NCBI RefSeq assembly: GCF_946886695.1
Contig: NZ_CAMPJD010000020.1
Span: 1 to 61,836 of the forward strand
DNA: 61,836 nucleotides
Origin: an uncultured Pseudoxanthomonas sp.
GTDB taxonomy: Bacteria > Pseudomonadota > Gammaproteobacteria > Xanthomonadales > Xanthomonadaceae
Direction: 5' to 3'
Position 1 is the first letter of the stretch, and each line of letters starts with the position of its first letter. Below, piece by piece: positions 8,538 to 17,885 of this stretch. The translations under genes were made by a program, and so were the position numbers. The notes under the pieces are model-generated. The model did not search any database. It saw nothing but the letters and a program-made list of their open reading frames with translations, and was not told the origin of the DNA.

Positions 8538-8810
8538 TTACTTGCGGCGAATGTCCTGCAGCGCTTCGTTGATCTTGAACAGCACGATCATGATTTCGCA
8601 GTAGATGCGCGCCAGCAGGGCGGAAAGTACGGCAAGGATCGGGGCGGCCACGATCATGCCGAAGCCCGCAAACCCGGAGTAGCGCATCAGGCCGAAACCC
8701 TTGACCATCAGCACCAGTCCAGACACCACCGCAACGGCCAACAGGATCCAGTAGATGAAGGTGATGATCTTGGGAGTCACCATGGTGTCGAAGTAGAGCC
8801 ATTCCCGCAT
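8538..8810 (-). CDS. DUF4282 membrane protein
   Basis: A 90-residue protein with the DUF4282 pattern: an N-terminal FDTMVTPKIITFIYW, a hydrophobic helix, a Gly-rich second helix, and the C-terminal motif ARIYCEIMIVLFKINE. Family members are two-helix membrane proteins of unknown function. It stands 65 bases downstream of a lipoprotein gene and 141 bases before the thioredoxin-like gene. A GAGGAGAA sequence lies just upstream of its ATG. Confidence 0.85.
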   Translation of the reverse strand: MREWLYFDTMVTPKIITFIYWILLAVAVVSGLVLMVKGFGLMRYSGFAGFGMIVAAPILAVLSALLARIYCEIMIVLFKINEALQDIRRK

Positions 8811-8875
8811 TTCAGTTCTCCTCTTTGAGATTCATGGTTGTTCGCGCAGCTCACCGATGAAGACGGGGCTATGCC

Positions 8876-9181
8876 TCACTCGCTCACGCGTCGGTAGGTC
8901 ACGCCCATCGGTCCAGACAGCGTCCTGTCGTCGATACGGGTGAGCACCAAGGCTGCACCTTCCACATCGGGATGCCGCATGCGTATGCGGTCTCCGTCCA
9001 TCTCGTAGCGCATCTGCCGCTCAACCCCGGCCAGATCCGATGACTGCACCACCACCCCGCCACGCTCGAAGCGCAGCTGGGTCAGGCCCATCGAGTCTTC
9101 GTAGGTGCCTGCCAATCCATCGCCACACGCCGATAGCAGCAGCGTTACACCAACCAACAATCCCTTGGCTCGCCATGTCAT
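8876..9181 (-). CDS. Small lipoprotein
   Basis: A 101-residue protein with a lipoprotein signal peptide ending in the lipobox LLSAC. The mature part starts GDGLAGTYEDSMG and is a short beta-rich domain (LRFERGG, MRYEMDGDRIRM), like small lipocalin-like lipoproteins that begin LxGxYxD. Start 9181 lies one base after the upstream stop (TGA-G-ATG), showing tight coupling. Function unknown. Confidence 0.75.
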   Translation of the reverse strand: MTWRAKGLLVGVTLLLSACGDGLAGTYEDSMGLTQLRFERGGVVVQSSDLAGVERQMRYEMDGDRIRMRHPDVEGAALVLTRIDDRTLSGPMGVTYRRVSE

Positions 9182-9182
9182 C

Positions 9183-10001
9183 TCAGCGCTCCCCTTGACC
9201 GACGAAGTTGACCTCGCCAAACGTCGCCGGGCGGTTGTAGTGATCGCTACCGATCGTGTATCCCAGCAGCCGGGCCTTGATGACCAGACCCTCGCTACGG
9301 CGACTTACTCCGGTGATCAGGAACCGGCTATCTAGGACCACGCTGCGCAGACCGCTGTTGCGCGTCAGTACGTCCTGCGCCTGCACGGCATCCAGCGGCC
9401 AAAAGTTGAGCTCCTCCGGATTGTCGACCTGGAGACTGATCCGCTGCCTCTGGATCTCCGGCGATGGCTGCGCGTCGAAGTTGAAGGCGCTGCCCGGCAT
9501 GAACGCATCTAGGTAATACCCTCTCCGGCCGGCGTCGTATTCGCCGAACTGCGCGTTGACGTTGAGTCGCAGGCGGCCAACTTCGGCGGTGCCGTCATAG
9601 ATGCCCTGCAGGCGCTCTTGCTCCTCTTTCAGCAGGCTCGGACGCTTGAATTCGTCTGCATACTTCACGCGATACTGCGCTGACGCCCACTCGTCGATCG
9701 GTGGTGTACGACCCTCCAGCCTGTAGGAAAGCATGAGAATCTGCAGATCATCCGGATGATCCAACTGGCGATCGCCAAATCGAGCCGCCGATGGCGTAGC
9801 GTCGACGGCACTACCAGCAGGCGATGCGGGCTGAGTGTTACCTGCAGGCGACGATGAATCGGCAGCTTCTTGCTGCGGCATTGTCTGTCCCACGTCGCGC
9901 GCTGGCGCTTCGCCCTCACAGCCGGCAAGCGTTGAGGCACACAGGAGTGCCAGACACACGATGCGGAGACAGCATGGCTTAGAGGCGTACATCGCTAGCA
10001 T
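9183..10001 (-). CDS. Lipoprotein of unknown function
   Basis: A 272-residue protein with lipobox LAGC at about residue 28, then a Pro/Ser/Ala-rich linker (to about 75) and a globular domain beginning DHPDDLQILMLSYRLEG. No family recognised with confidence. Start 10001 is chosen because GGAGG lies six bases upstream; it overlaps the preceding gene by 23 bases, so the lipoproteins are co-translated. Confidence 0.7.
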   Translation of the reverse strand: MLAMYASKPCCLRIVCLALLCASTLAGCEGEAPARDVGQTMPQQEAADSSSPAGNTQPASPAGSAVDATPSAARFGDRQLDHPDDLQILMLSYRLEGRTPPIDEWASAQYRVKYADEFKRPSLLKEEQERLQGIYDGTAEVGRLRLNVNAQFGEYDAGRRGYYLDAFMPGSAFNFDAQPSPEIQRQRISLQVDNPEELNFWPLDAVQAQDVLTRNSGLRSVVLDSRFLITGVSRRSEGLVIKARLLGYTIGSDHYNRPATFGEVNFVGQGER

Positions 10002-10929
10002 CGCCGGCCTCCTTCACTTCCGCTTCGCGCCTTGCCTGACCGATGCGCTGAAGTTCAGCCTGCATACCTTCGATGTACGCGTAGGTATTGCTTTGCTGGA
10101 TCATCGCCGTATGCAGCTCCATCACCAGCCCGGGGTTGTTACCACTCAGCACGACCCTTGCGCTGATGTTGAGACCGCATCCGTCGGTCCAACTGGCGCC
10201 TGTGTTCTCCCCCCCGGCATAGACGCCATTGCGGCAGCGCCCGAACAAGGGGTTGGCTTCGGACAATGGATTGCCTGAGCGGTCGTAGACCCACTGCAGG
10301 TCGCGCGTACCCGCCGAGTAGCCACGTGGTGAATCGTTGTTCTCGCGGACCTGCGGCTGTCCGTACTTGGCGGTCAGGGCTTCCAGCGTGGCGTCCACCG
10401 AGGGCATCTGGCCGTCACGGAATTTCTGGGTGCGCCAGACAACCATCGCGGTCTCCTTGCCCGGCACACCCGGCGTGGCGACCCTCACGATTTCGTCGGT
10501 GTGTTCCCACTTGAACTTGCCCCGGCACTCCTGCCACTCGCTGGCGAAGTTGCAGGGCCGGTAGCTGCCCTTCTCGACCGTGAAGAATTGCGTGCCCAAC
10601 GCGACGCCGGTCGTGTCAAGGCGATCGAGCCACCGATTCTCTTCCGTGACGACGGCCTCCTCACCCAGGCTGCAACGTGTCGTTGCCATCGCTTCCGGCA
10701 GTGTCATGCCCAGACGCAACCCGATGATGTCCGGGCCGCTGAGCTCCTTGCGAACCTTGGCGGGACACCGCAGCGGCGCAGGCCCGTCAGGCCCCGACAT
10801 CGCGGCCTCCTCCAGCTCGTCCAGAGGCACGCCGCCCTCCTCCTGGCCCTCCGCAAGCTCGTCGCCACCGCAGGCCGACAGCATCATGGCTGACAACGCC
10901 AGCAGGGTTAGATGGACCTTCATTCGCAT
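9979..10929 (-). CDS. Lipoprotein of unknown function
   Basis: A 316-residue protein with lipobox LSAC (residues 17-20) and an acidic linker, then a domain beginning GPDIIGLRLGMTLPEAMATT, a pattern often seen in secreted proteins of unknown function. Several cysteines in the mature part could form disulfides. GGAGAGAG precedes the ATG at 10929. First gene of the leftward envelope cluster, divergent from the kinase/winged-helix gene at 11416, which could control it. Confidence 0.7.
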   Translation of the reverse strand: MRMKVHLTLLALSAMMLSACGGDELAEGQEEGGVPLDELEEAAMSGPDGPAPLRCPAKVRKELSGPDIIGLRLGMTLPEAMATTRCSLGEEAVVTEENRWLDRLDTTGVALGTQFFTVEKGSYRPCNFASEWQECRGKFKWEHTDEIVRVATPGVPGKETAMVVWRTQKFRDGQMPSVDATLEALTAKYGQPQVRENNDSPRGYSAGTRDLQWVYDRSGNPLSEANPLFGRCRNGVYAGGENTGASWTDGCGLNISARVVLSGNNPGLVMELHTAMIQQSNTYAYIEGMQAELQRIGQARREAEVKEAGDASDVRL

Positions 10930-11415
10930 CGTTACTCTCTCCAGGTTGGGGATGTGTCGCTCGATTCAGTCCAGCAAGGTGATCTCACGCGATGGTTGGC
11001 ATCTGTCTGCGGTGCATCCGGACGCTTCATCCCTTCTGAAGCACTGTCGGTATCCGGGGGGTTGCGCGGAGCGGCATAAAGGTGGACCCGCGCCTTGGCC
11101 TGGGGGTCTGGCCCCCGTGATGCGTTCCTTCAGGCCAGTGAGTCTCGGCACCCGCGCTAGCCGCCCCGACGGTCAGCAAGAGCGCCGCCGCACCCCGGCC
11201 GCACGCCCTTCGCGAAGCCCCCAGTCCCCTGCTCCTCATGCGCTTCCCCGTCCCGGCGGTACCCGTGGCCGTCATGGCGCCGCACCGGAATGGAGAAAGC
11301 CTCAGGCCACGGGCTGCCGCGCGTCCTCACGGAGCTTTCAAGGAACCTTCAAGGACGCCAGGCCGGCCCCGTGGGCGCGGTAAAAGCGCCTGTAACCGGC
11401 GTTATCATCGGCCCC
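10930..11415. other. Divergent intergenic region
   Basis: About 490 bases between the first lipoprotein gene and the start of the winged-helix/kinase gene. It must hold promoters for both directions and is the likely binding region for the winged-helix domain encoded next to it. I could not identify a convincing palindrome or sigma-70 pair. The kinase reading frame stays open upstream to 11290, but that part has no family resemblance. Confidence 0.4.
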
Positions 11416-14151
11416 ATGGCAGCCTCCCCTTCGTCCGATACCCGGCTCTACCGGTGGCGTTTTGGCAGCGTCGAGTTCGACGAGGCACGCCATGAACTGC
11501 GTGTGGCGGGGCTGGCCGTCGACATCGAGCACAAGCCGCTGCAGGTGCTTTCTGTGCTGTTGCGCCACGTGGGCGAGGTGGTGACCAAGGAGGAGCTTTT
11601 CGACCAGGTTTGGACCGGTCGGATCACCGTGGACCACGTGCTGGCCACGGCCGTGGGCAAGTTGCGCAAGGCACTGGATGCCGCTGGCGAGGACCGGATC
11701 GCCACCGTTCCGCGCGTGGGTTACCGGTTGGAAGGTCCTGTCGAGCGTGTGGCCCAAGGCCAACGGATGGAGGCTGCGCTGACCTTCACCCCCGGGCAAC
11801 CGGTACCGGGCCGGGAACACTTCCTGCTGGAGCGGCCCTTGGGTCGCACGTTGGGCAGCGAAGTCTGGCTGGCACGCCAGCCACGCACGCGGGACAGCCG
11901 CGTCTTCAAGTTCAGCGTGGGCGGCGAGCGGCTGGGTGCCATCAAGCGCGAAGCCACGCTGATGCGCGTGCTGCGAGACACCCTGGGTGAGCGGGACGAC
12001 TTCGTCCGCGTGCTGGACTGGAATTTCGAGAACGAGCCGTTCTTCCTGGAGTGCGAGTACGGCGGACAGGCCTTACCGGAATGGGCCGACGAGCACGGAG
12101 CACTGCAGGGCTGGAGCCGCGAGCGCAAGCTGGCGTTCTTCTTGCGTATAGCGGCGGCGGTCGAGGCCGCACACGGCGTGGGCGTGCTGCACAAGGACAT
12201 CAAGCCGGCGAACGTACTGGTTCGCTCGCGGGGTGACGATGCCTTCCAGCCGTGCCTGACGGACTTCGGTAACAGCCGCTTGCTTCAGCCCGAGCGTCTG
12301 GCCGAGCTGGGCATCACCGGCATGGGCATGACGGTCACGACGGCCCATAGCGGCGACAGTTCCGGTACGCCGTTGTACCTGGCGCCGGAACTCATTGCCG
12401 GACAATCTGCCACCGTGCGTAGCGACGTATACGCACTGGGTGTGCTGTTGTACCAATGGCTGGCCGGCGATCTGCGACGCCCGATGGCCCCAGGCTGGGA
12501 GCGCGACATCGCGGATCCGCTTCTGGTGGAGGACATCCGCCGTGCCACCGATGGCGACCCTGCGCAGCGCATGGGCAGCGTGGCGGAGCTGGTCGAGCGA
12601 CTGTCGTCGTTGGAGCAACGCCAAGCGCAGGCAGAACGCCATGCAGCGGCGGCGGCGGCCGCGGAGCAGGTGCAGCGCACGCTGGAGCACACGCGAGCCC
12701 GGAGGCCGTGGGTGATCGCCACGATCGCCGTGTTGAGCGTGGGCCTGCTGGCCAGCTCGGCACTCTGGTGGCGAAGCGAACAGCAACGCCGCACCGCGCA
12801 GATGCAGGCCGCGCGCGCGGAAGCCGTGACGCGCTTTCTGAGCGATGACCTGATCGGCGCCCTGAGCCCGGGCGGATCCGGCTTCGAGCGCGACCCGACG
12901 GTACGGCAGATGCTCGAACAGGCGGGCAAGCCCTTGGCACAGCGATTCGACCGGGACCCTGCGGTGCGCGGCGGCATTCATGCCGCGCTGGGCGATGCCT
13001 GGCGGACGCTGGGAGATCGCGAGCGTGCTGCCCGCCATCTGCGCCAGGCCGTACAGGACTATGGCCGCGCCTTTGGTGTGGACGACGCGCAGACGCTGAT
13101 CACGCGTTACGGACTGGTGCGCACGTTGGCCTATGCCGGGACGCCGGAATCGTTCACCGAGGCGGAACGTCAGCTGGAGGAGGCAGACAGGCTGGCAGGT
13201 GAGCGACGGCTGGAGGGGGAGAACGAGGTAGCCCTATATGCGGCCATTGCACGTGGACAGCTTCACTTCCAGCAGTTGCAGATAGAGCCCTCACTGGTGG
13301 CGCACCGGCGGGCCGATCTCCTGCAGCGGGCGCTGCGACCCGACGACGCCTCGATGGCGGCGTTGATCCGCTCCAACATCGCCGATGGCCTACTCAGGTC
13401 CGACAAGGCTGACGAGGCCATTCCGCTGCTGCAGACCCTGCTGGCCGATCCCCTGCTGCGCCCCGAGCGCATCGGCGAGTCCACGGTAGCGGGCTATCGC
13501 GTGATGCTGGCGCGCGCGCTGCGCAATCTGGGGCGTTACGCCGAAGCCCTGCCCATCGCCGAGGCCGCTGCGACAACCACAGAGCGCATCCTGGGCCCTG
13601 ACGACTACACCACCCTGGTCCAGATGTCGCTGATCGCGAGCATCCATGACTATGCCGGCGATTGCGCCAAGGCGCTGCCGATCGCACGCACGGTTCGCGA
13701 ACGCATGGCCAAGCGTTATGGCGAGGAGCGACAGGCGACGTTGATCGAAACGGGCAACCTCGGATTCAAGGAATACGACTGCGGTAACCGCGATGCAGGC
13801 TTGACCTACCTGCACCTAGCCGAAAGCGGGCTTCGCAAGCACTTCGGTCAAGACAATGTCGCGGCGCACAGCTTCCGCTATGCGTTGGCAGGCAATCTTA
13901 CCGAGCAGGGCCGGTATGCCGAGGCCTTGGAGATGGTGGAGGGCTTGAGCGTGCCCGCCCTGACGGCGGGCGATTCCACGCCCGGGTGGGAGCATCGTCT
14001 GCAGGCCCTGCGCGGACAGATCTTGATGCAGTCTGGGCGCACGGCGGAAGGTCGCCCACTACTGACTTCTGCGGTCGCCTCACTGACGCAATTGGAAGCC
14101 GCAGACGAAGAGCAGCTAAAGAGTTGGCAGTCCCTGCTTCAAACTCCGTAG
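11416..14151 (+). CDS. Winged-helix / Ser-Thr kinase / TM / TPR fusion protein
   Basis: A 911-residue multidomain protein. Residues about 10-108: an OmpR/CadC-type winged helix (LQVLSVLLRHVGEVVTKEEL ... RKALDAAGEDRIATVPRVGY). Residues about 133-400: a eukaryotic-like protein kinase with a Gly-rich loop (LGRTLGSEVWLAR), likely invariant Lys 165 (VFKF), catalytic loop LHKDIKPANVLV near 259 (HKD instead of HRD), DFG near 283, and an APE-like APEL after SGTPLY. Residues about 432-452: one TM helix. The rest (about 480-911) is helical and TPR-like. The winged helix and kinase would be cytoplasmic and the TPR tail periplasmic. It probably binds DNA from the membrane, like CadC, with phosphorylation added; the divergent lipoprotein cluster is the natural target, by inference. 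The start at 11416 opens directly before the winged helix. Confidence 0.85.
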   Translation: MAASPSSDTRLYRWRFGSVEFDEARHELRVAGLAVDIEHKPLQVLSVLLRHVGEVVTKEELFDQVWTGRITVDHVLATAVGKLRKALDAAGEDRIATVPRVGYRLEGPVERVAQGQRMEAALTFTPGQPVPGREHFLLERPLGRTLGSEVWLARQPRTRDSRVFKFSVGGERLGAIKREATLMRVLRDTLGERDDFVRVLDWNFENEPFFLECEYGGQALPEWADEHGALQGWSRERKLAFFLRIAAAVEAAHGVGVLHKDIKPANVLVRSRGDDAFQPCLTDFGNSRLLQPERLAELGITGMGMTVTTAHSGDSSGTPLYLAPELIAGQSATVRSDVYALGVLLYQWLAGDLRRPMAPGWERDIADPLLVEDIRRATDGDPAQRMGSVAELVERLSSLEQRQAQAERHAAAAAAAEQVQRTLEHTRARRPWVIATIAVLSVGLLASSALWWRSEQQRRTAQMQAARAEAVTRFLSDDLIGALSPGGSGFERDPTVRQMLEQAGKPLAQRFDRDPAVRGGIHAALGDAWRTLGDRERAARHLRQAVQDYGRAFGVDDAQTLITRYGLVRTLAYAGTPESFTEAERQLEEADRLAGERRLEGENEVALYAAIARGQLHFQQLQIEPSLVAHRRADLLQRALRPDDASMAALIRSNIADGLLRSDKADEAIPLLQTLLADPLLRPERIGESTVAGYRVMLARALRNLGRYAEALPIAEAAATTTERILGPDDYTTLVQMSLIASIHDYAGDCAKALPIARTVRERMAKRYGEERQATLIETGNLGFKEYDCGNRDAGLTYLHLAESGLRKHFGQDNVAAHSFRYALAGNLTEQGRYAEALEMVEGLSVPALTAGDSTPGWEHRLQALRGQILMQSGRTAEGRPLLTSAVASLTQLEAADEEQLKSWQSLLQTP

Positions 14152-14475
14152 GCATACGGCATCCCTTCTCGGCTTGCCCCGGATCTGACCGCCAAGGTGC
14201 TCCAGACCGAACGGTCCCGTGCGATCGATCACCTCGCTGGTCGGCGTCATCTGTCCGATGCGTTGGAGCATGAGCTTACCAGTGCTTATCGCTGGGGACT
14301 GGAGGCGATTCTCCGGCGCAAGCTCAACGAACATCCCGAGCTGCTGCCGGCCAAGACCTGGCCCATTCTGGAACTGGCCGGGTGCCCCGGGCGAGTCAGG
14401 TCTGTTCGCTTGGTGACGGTGCGCGATAAGCCGCTCCACATCCCCACCGCATCAGCGCCCAAGGCCGCCTGGTAG
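14152..14475 (+). other. Open stretch after the kinase gene, unrecognised
   Basis: The frame stays open after the kinase stop to a TAG at 14473-14475, with a possible GTG start at 14197 giving 92 residues (SDALEHELTSAYRWGLEAIL). No family recognised and no ribosome binding site. It ends about 35 bases before the IS21-like repeats, so it may be a remnant of mobile-element cargo rather than a gene. Confidence 0.25.
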
Positions 14476-14510
14476 CTGGCCGATCAGCTGGTCTAGAGAA
14501 AAATGAGGCG

Positions 14511-14619
14511 TGTTTGTAGCACTTCTGCGATCACGGGGTGATTTGTTGGCACTTCCGCCAACTATGGGGCGAATGCTGGTAGTTCGCTAACCATGGGGCA
14601 TTTGTTGGCAACTCTAAAG
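14511..14619. repeat. Tandem degenerate repeats resembling an IS21-family terminus
   Basis: Three and a half units of about 30 bases: 14511-14540, 14541-14571, 14572-14599 and a partial 14600-14619. Each contains a version of TTTGTTGGCACTTC followed by ATGGGGC. Multiple internal repeats at the ends are characteristic of IS21-family elements. No istA or istB gene lies beside them, so this would be a solitary, orphan terminus. From 14620 to 14894 I see nothing further. Confidence 0.45.
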
Positions 14620-14894
14620 CCCAGCAACCTGCCTCGCGTGGGCCCGGCTTTCCCTTCAAATCAAACATTTAGATTTGGGGCGGTTTTGCGTCGTCAGACA
14701 CCAGGATCGCGAGCCTCTCAACTGGTTGGCCCACACTGCAGGATGGCTTCAGGAGAGACTGCACGAGCGTAGTACTGGAGGCCGCGTTCCGCCTGAGTAA
14801 GTGGGGTGTAGCCCGAACTGGCCAGATCAATGCTACGGACGGGACCTCGCCACCGAGCGAGAAGATCCGGTGCAACTGATTGCACAACCTAGCG

Positions 14895-15899
14895 CTACTC
14901 AGAAAGCTCCAGTGTTACCCCAAGACTCGGCTCCTCAAGAATCACGTGCGGCGGGATGACCACGGCCACCCGCCTCTGCGCACCGTCGATCGTCATCAAT
15001 CCGCCGCCGATGTACATGCCTAGCCACTGACCGTTCACCGACACCACGGGGGCGCCGCTATCGCCGCCCGCGGGACGCGAACCAGCCCTCGTTACCTCAA
15101 AGATAGCAACCTCACGTATATATGCGCGTCCGCCGCCCAAGTACCTCACCTGACGATCAAATTCGACTCTCAGGAACCGCAAAGGCACAACAAGCCCGGT
15201 GCAGAACATCTTGGCCTCAGCTCGCGCCTCGCTCCAGTAGGCGAAGGAATCGGGGTATCCGGATGGATAGAATGACCATATATCAGTGCTGACAGGATGC
15301 CTGGACACGATTCGCGCCAAGGCGGCATCCACGCAGTCACTTGCGCCAGCGGAAAGCGGACCGAATCGTCGCCCTACTCCCAACTGGATGTTGCTGCCAA
15401 CGCTTAGGCCTACGGCGGTATTCGGTTCCAACGACGGATTGATGTTCGAGTCACCGATGACGTGGTGACAGCTCAGTATCCAGCGCCTACCTTCCTCATC
15501 CTCAAGAATCACGCACGCGGTGCCATACCGCCACCCGCCCGCTATCTGCGGAGTCAGGCGGGGCGAGTGTGCACGCGCGGCTGATCCGCGTCTGCAGACA
15601 TCTACCGGGACCTTCAGCGCAACTTCGACCCCATTAATCACTCGCCGTATGTTCAAGCTGCGAGAGATTTTTTCTCCTGATGCAAGCGACTCCGAAGGCA
15701 ACTTACGAGGAACAACCAGTACCAATACTGGGCTGCGTCGAGAAATGCGCCCCGCGTCCCGCTCGTAAGTCCGCCAACCGAAGCCAACACTAGTCACACC
15801 CCACACCTCAAACTCCCAAGGCGGGTTCTTGTGCAGATGCCTTGCCAGAGCCGCGACAATGCTGCATCTGGATTCCAACGAAAGGTCGCTCCAACGCAT
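14895..15899 (-). CDS. Trypsin-like serine protease without leader
   Basis: A 334-residue protein with a chymotrypsin-fold triad in order: His in WILSCHHVIGD (about 146), Asp in SDCVDAALARI (about 189), and Ser in AGGDSGAPVV (about 280). The first 110 residues form an extra N-terminal region that I do not recognise, with a short helix and a beta segment. There is no signal peptide or TM helix, which is unusual for trypsin-like enzymes and implies a cytoplasmic protease or a non-classical location. It follows a lipoprotein gene by 32 bases on the same strand. Composition is AT-richer than the chromosome around it and the neighbourhood is rich in mobile DNA, so recent acquisition is likely. Confidence 0.75.
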   Translation of the reverse strand: MRWSDLSLESRCSIVAALARHLHKNPPWEFEVWGVTSVGFGWRTYERDAGRISRRSPVLVLVVPRKLPSESLASGEKISRSLNIRRVINGVEVALKVPVDVCRRGSAARAHSPRLTPQIAGGWRYGTACVILEDEEGRRWILSCHHVIGDSNINPSLEPNTAVGLSVGSNIQLGVGRRFGPLSAGASDCVDAALARIVSRHPVSTDIWSFYPSGYPDSFAYWSEARAEAKMFCTGLVVPLRFLRVEFDRQVRYLGGGRAYIREVAIFEVTRAGSRPAGGDSGAPVVSVNGQWLGMYIGGGLMTIDGAQRRVAVVIPPHVILEEPSLGVTLELSE

Positions 15900-15931
15900 G
15901 GCACTGTCCTTAAACTGTTGGCAGGCCCTGG

Positions 15932-17269
15932 TTAGCCGAGCACTACCTTGACAGTGGTCTTAGGGAACCGCTTCTTGAATGCGGCCTCAACCTTTGCGCG
16001 GTCTGTTTCGGTGGCAGCTGGGCTGCCCGCCTTGGCTTTAACACGAATGTCAGCAGCGTCGTAGCACTCCTTTCCGGCTGATGCTTTCGGCTCAACGTCG
16101 AGTTGACCCATCCGTGCCTTCTCTGTGGCATCGGCAGCGCCCGCGACCTCCTTATCCCACCAGTCATCCATGTCGTCGGGCTTTATTTTCCCTGAGCAAT
16201 CGGGAGTGGCTTTCCCCGTCGCATCTCCCGAGGCCGGACTGGTACTCAGCAGCCCCCCCGTTGAGCTACCCAGGACATGTTCGAAAACCAATACCTCGTA
16301 ATAGTCGTAAGGAATCTGGTAGCCCGCGACCGGCAGCACGAAGCGACGCTCTGTTTGATAAGGTGTCTGTGGGTGATAGCCCCCGACCTCACTGGGCTTG
16401 ACGATCGGGTACATGCCCATCGCCGCGATCTTCACAAGGTGCGCTCGTAGTGTTACTGGCTGACCAGCTAGTTTCGCAAGTTCTCCAGCGGCACTGTGGG
16501 CCACCACACCGCCCCCCGTGCCCGAATCCTTGGATCCCGTTACTAGTCCTAACAAACGATCGGTTCCGCCGGTCAAGAGCGCTTTAGTGCTGTCCAGCAA
16601 CGCCTCTACCACCACAGAATTGTCGACATCACCCGACATTCCGAGCAGACTGGACCCAGGACCAAGATTCAGTGTCAGTCGCGTCGTTCCAAGCTTACTC
16701 TTGGTATCAACGATGAACTCTCGCTCGTAGTCAGGAAGATAGATGAGTGAGATGCTCTTCGACAGCTCAAAGCGTGCTAGAGCTGCTAGGTCGGTGGTCA
16801 CAGATATGTTTGAAAGCCCCATTCGCTTTGTAGCCGGATCCTTGGGCTTATCCCCTTCGTCCTCTTTGCCGTCCTGTGCGCCCTCTTCTTCTGGCTTATC
16901 CCCGGCAGCTCCCTCTGCACCATGCGCGTCGACCTGATCTCTCACGTCCTGATGAGCGATTAGCACGCTAGCTGCCGGAACGCTGCCGCCACCTTCTAGC
17001 TGCATGGGCACGAGAACCCTTAGCTCGTCGGGGACAGCGGTTAGCATCACTGTCTTGCCGTCACCGGCAACCCTGCCCGATACCAAGAATGCCTTTGAGC
17101 CGATCGGGTAAGGCTCTTTTACTACGATAAACGGGCGGGTTTCATAGTAGCGAAGCCCACCGTCTTTCATCGAGCCGTCCCCGGCATCAATGAGCGTTGG
17201 AGTGATGTTGGCGCACCCCGAAAACGCCATTGCCGACGTAAGCACCGCTAATCTGATAGCCGAACGCAT
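15932..17269 (-). CDS. Lipoprotein of unknown function
   Basis: A 445-residue protein with lipobox FSGC at residues 16-19 and a mature portion with no recognised domain. It contains a strongly acidic, Lys/Glu/Asp-rich low-complexity stretch at about 115-150, a Gly/Ser/Thr-rich segment around 240, and a Cys-containing C-terminal part. It is upstream of and probably co-transcribed with the leaderless protease (32-base gap). An envelope protein with a cognate protease is a reasonable reading, but no interaction can be seen in the sequence. Confidence 0.7.
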   Translation of the reverse strand: MRSAIRLAVLTSAMAFSGCANITPTLIDAGDGSMKDGGLRYYETRPFIVVKEPYPIGSKAFLVSGRVAGDGKTVMLTAVPDELRVLVPMQLEGGGSVPAASVLIAHQDVRDQVDAHGAEGAAGDKPEEEGAQDGKEDEGDKPKDPATKRMGLSNISVTTDLAALARFELSKSISLIYLPDYEREFIVDTKSKLGTTRLTLNLGPGSSLLGMSGDVDNSVVVEALLDSTKALLTGGTDRLLGLVTGSKDSGTGGGVVAHSAAGELAKLAGQPVTLRAHLVKIAAMGMYPIVKPSEVGGYHPQTPYQTERRFVLPVAGYQIPYDYYEVLVFEHVLGSSTGGLLSTSPASGDATGKATPDCSGKIKPDDMDDWWDKEVAGAADATEKARMGQLDVEPKASAGKECYDAADIRVKAKAGSPAATETDRAKVEAAFKKRFPKTTVKVVLG

Positions 17270-17885
17270 ATCGCCCCCGTGAGTTAGAAGACATCCCCAA
17301 CATTGTTTTCTCCCCCTGCGGCGTGCTCAAAAGCCTGGCGCACCAAGATGCTTTGAATGGGCCGCTTCATCTCGCCCAACGGCACACTTCTGCCGTCCAG
17401 GACAGAAACCTAGACATAAATACATGTAGCTGACGAACGGTGAATCAGAGATCGCCGCTTCCTTGGACTTCCCTGGAGAGATCACCTTGCTTTGTCATTT
17501 CGAGCAGCTCGTCGTAAGACTGTCTTCGTCCTAGGCGCGACCAAGGACGAGGCCTTGATCCTTGGTGATTGATCGCTTCTAGCCGTGTCGGAACCGTAAG
17601 CTGGCCGACCTCGCGCGCCTGCCCGCCGGAGGTCGTGAGGCGCGAGGCGATCGCCTCGCTCACTGGGTAGGCGGCTGCGACAACCCCTACGCCGGAGACC
17701 GATACTCCGCTCGCACGAAATCATTGCCCAGCGTGCGACGGGCTGCTTACTCAGCGGCACTTCGGATACCCGCTGTTGGCACAGGAGGGATTTTCCGCTT
17801 CTGGCCATCACTGGTGCTACTCTCGTGTGGCGACCCCGCCATCTCTTGTGCTAATGGATCCATTCCTATGGATTTCCGCTTTGGG
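17270..17885. other. Gene-free stretch left of the insertion sequence
   Basis: No gene recognised between the lipoprotein start and the IS end, apart from the read-through tail of the transposase frame (17747-17885). The last 15 bases are half of the dispersed repeat into which the IS inserted. Confidence 0.4.
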
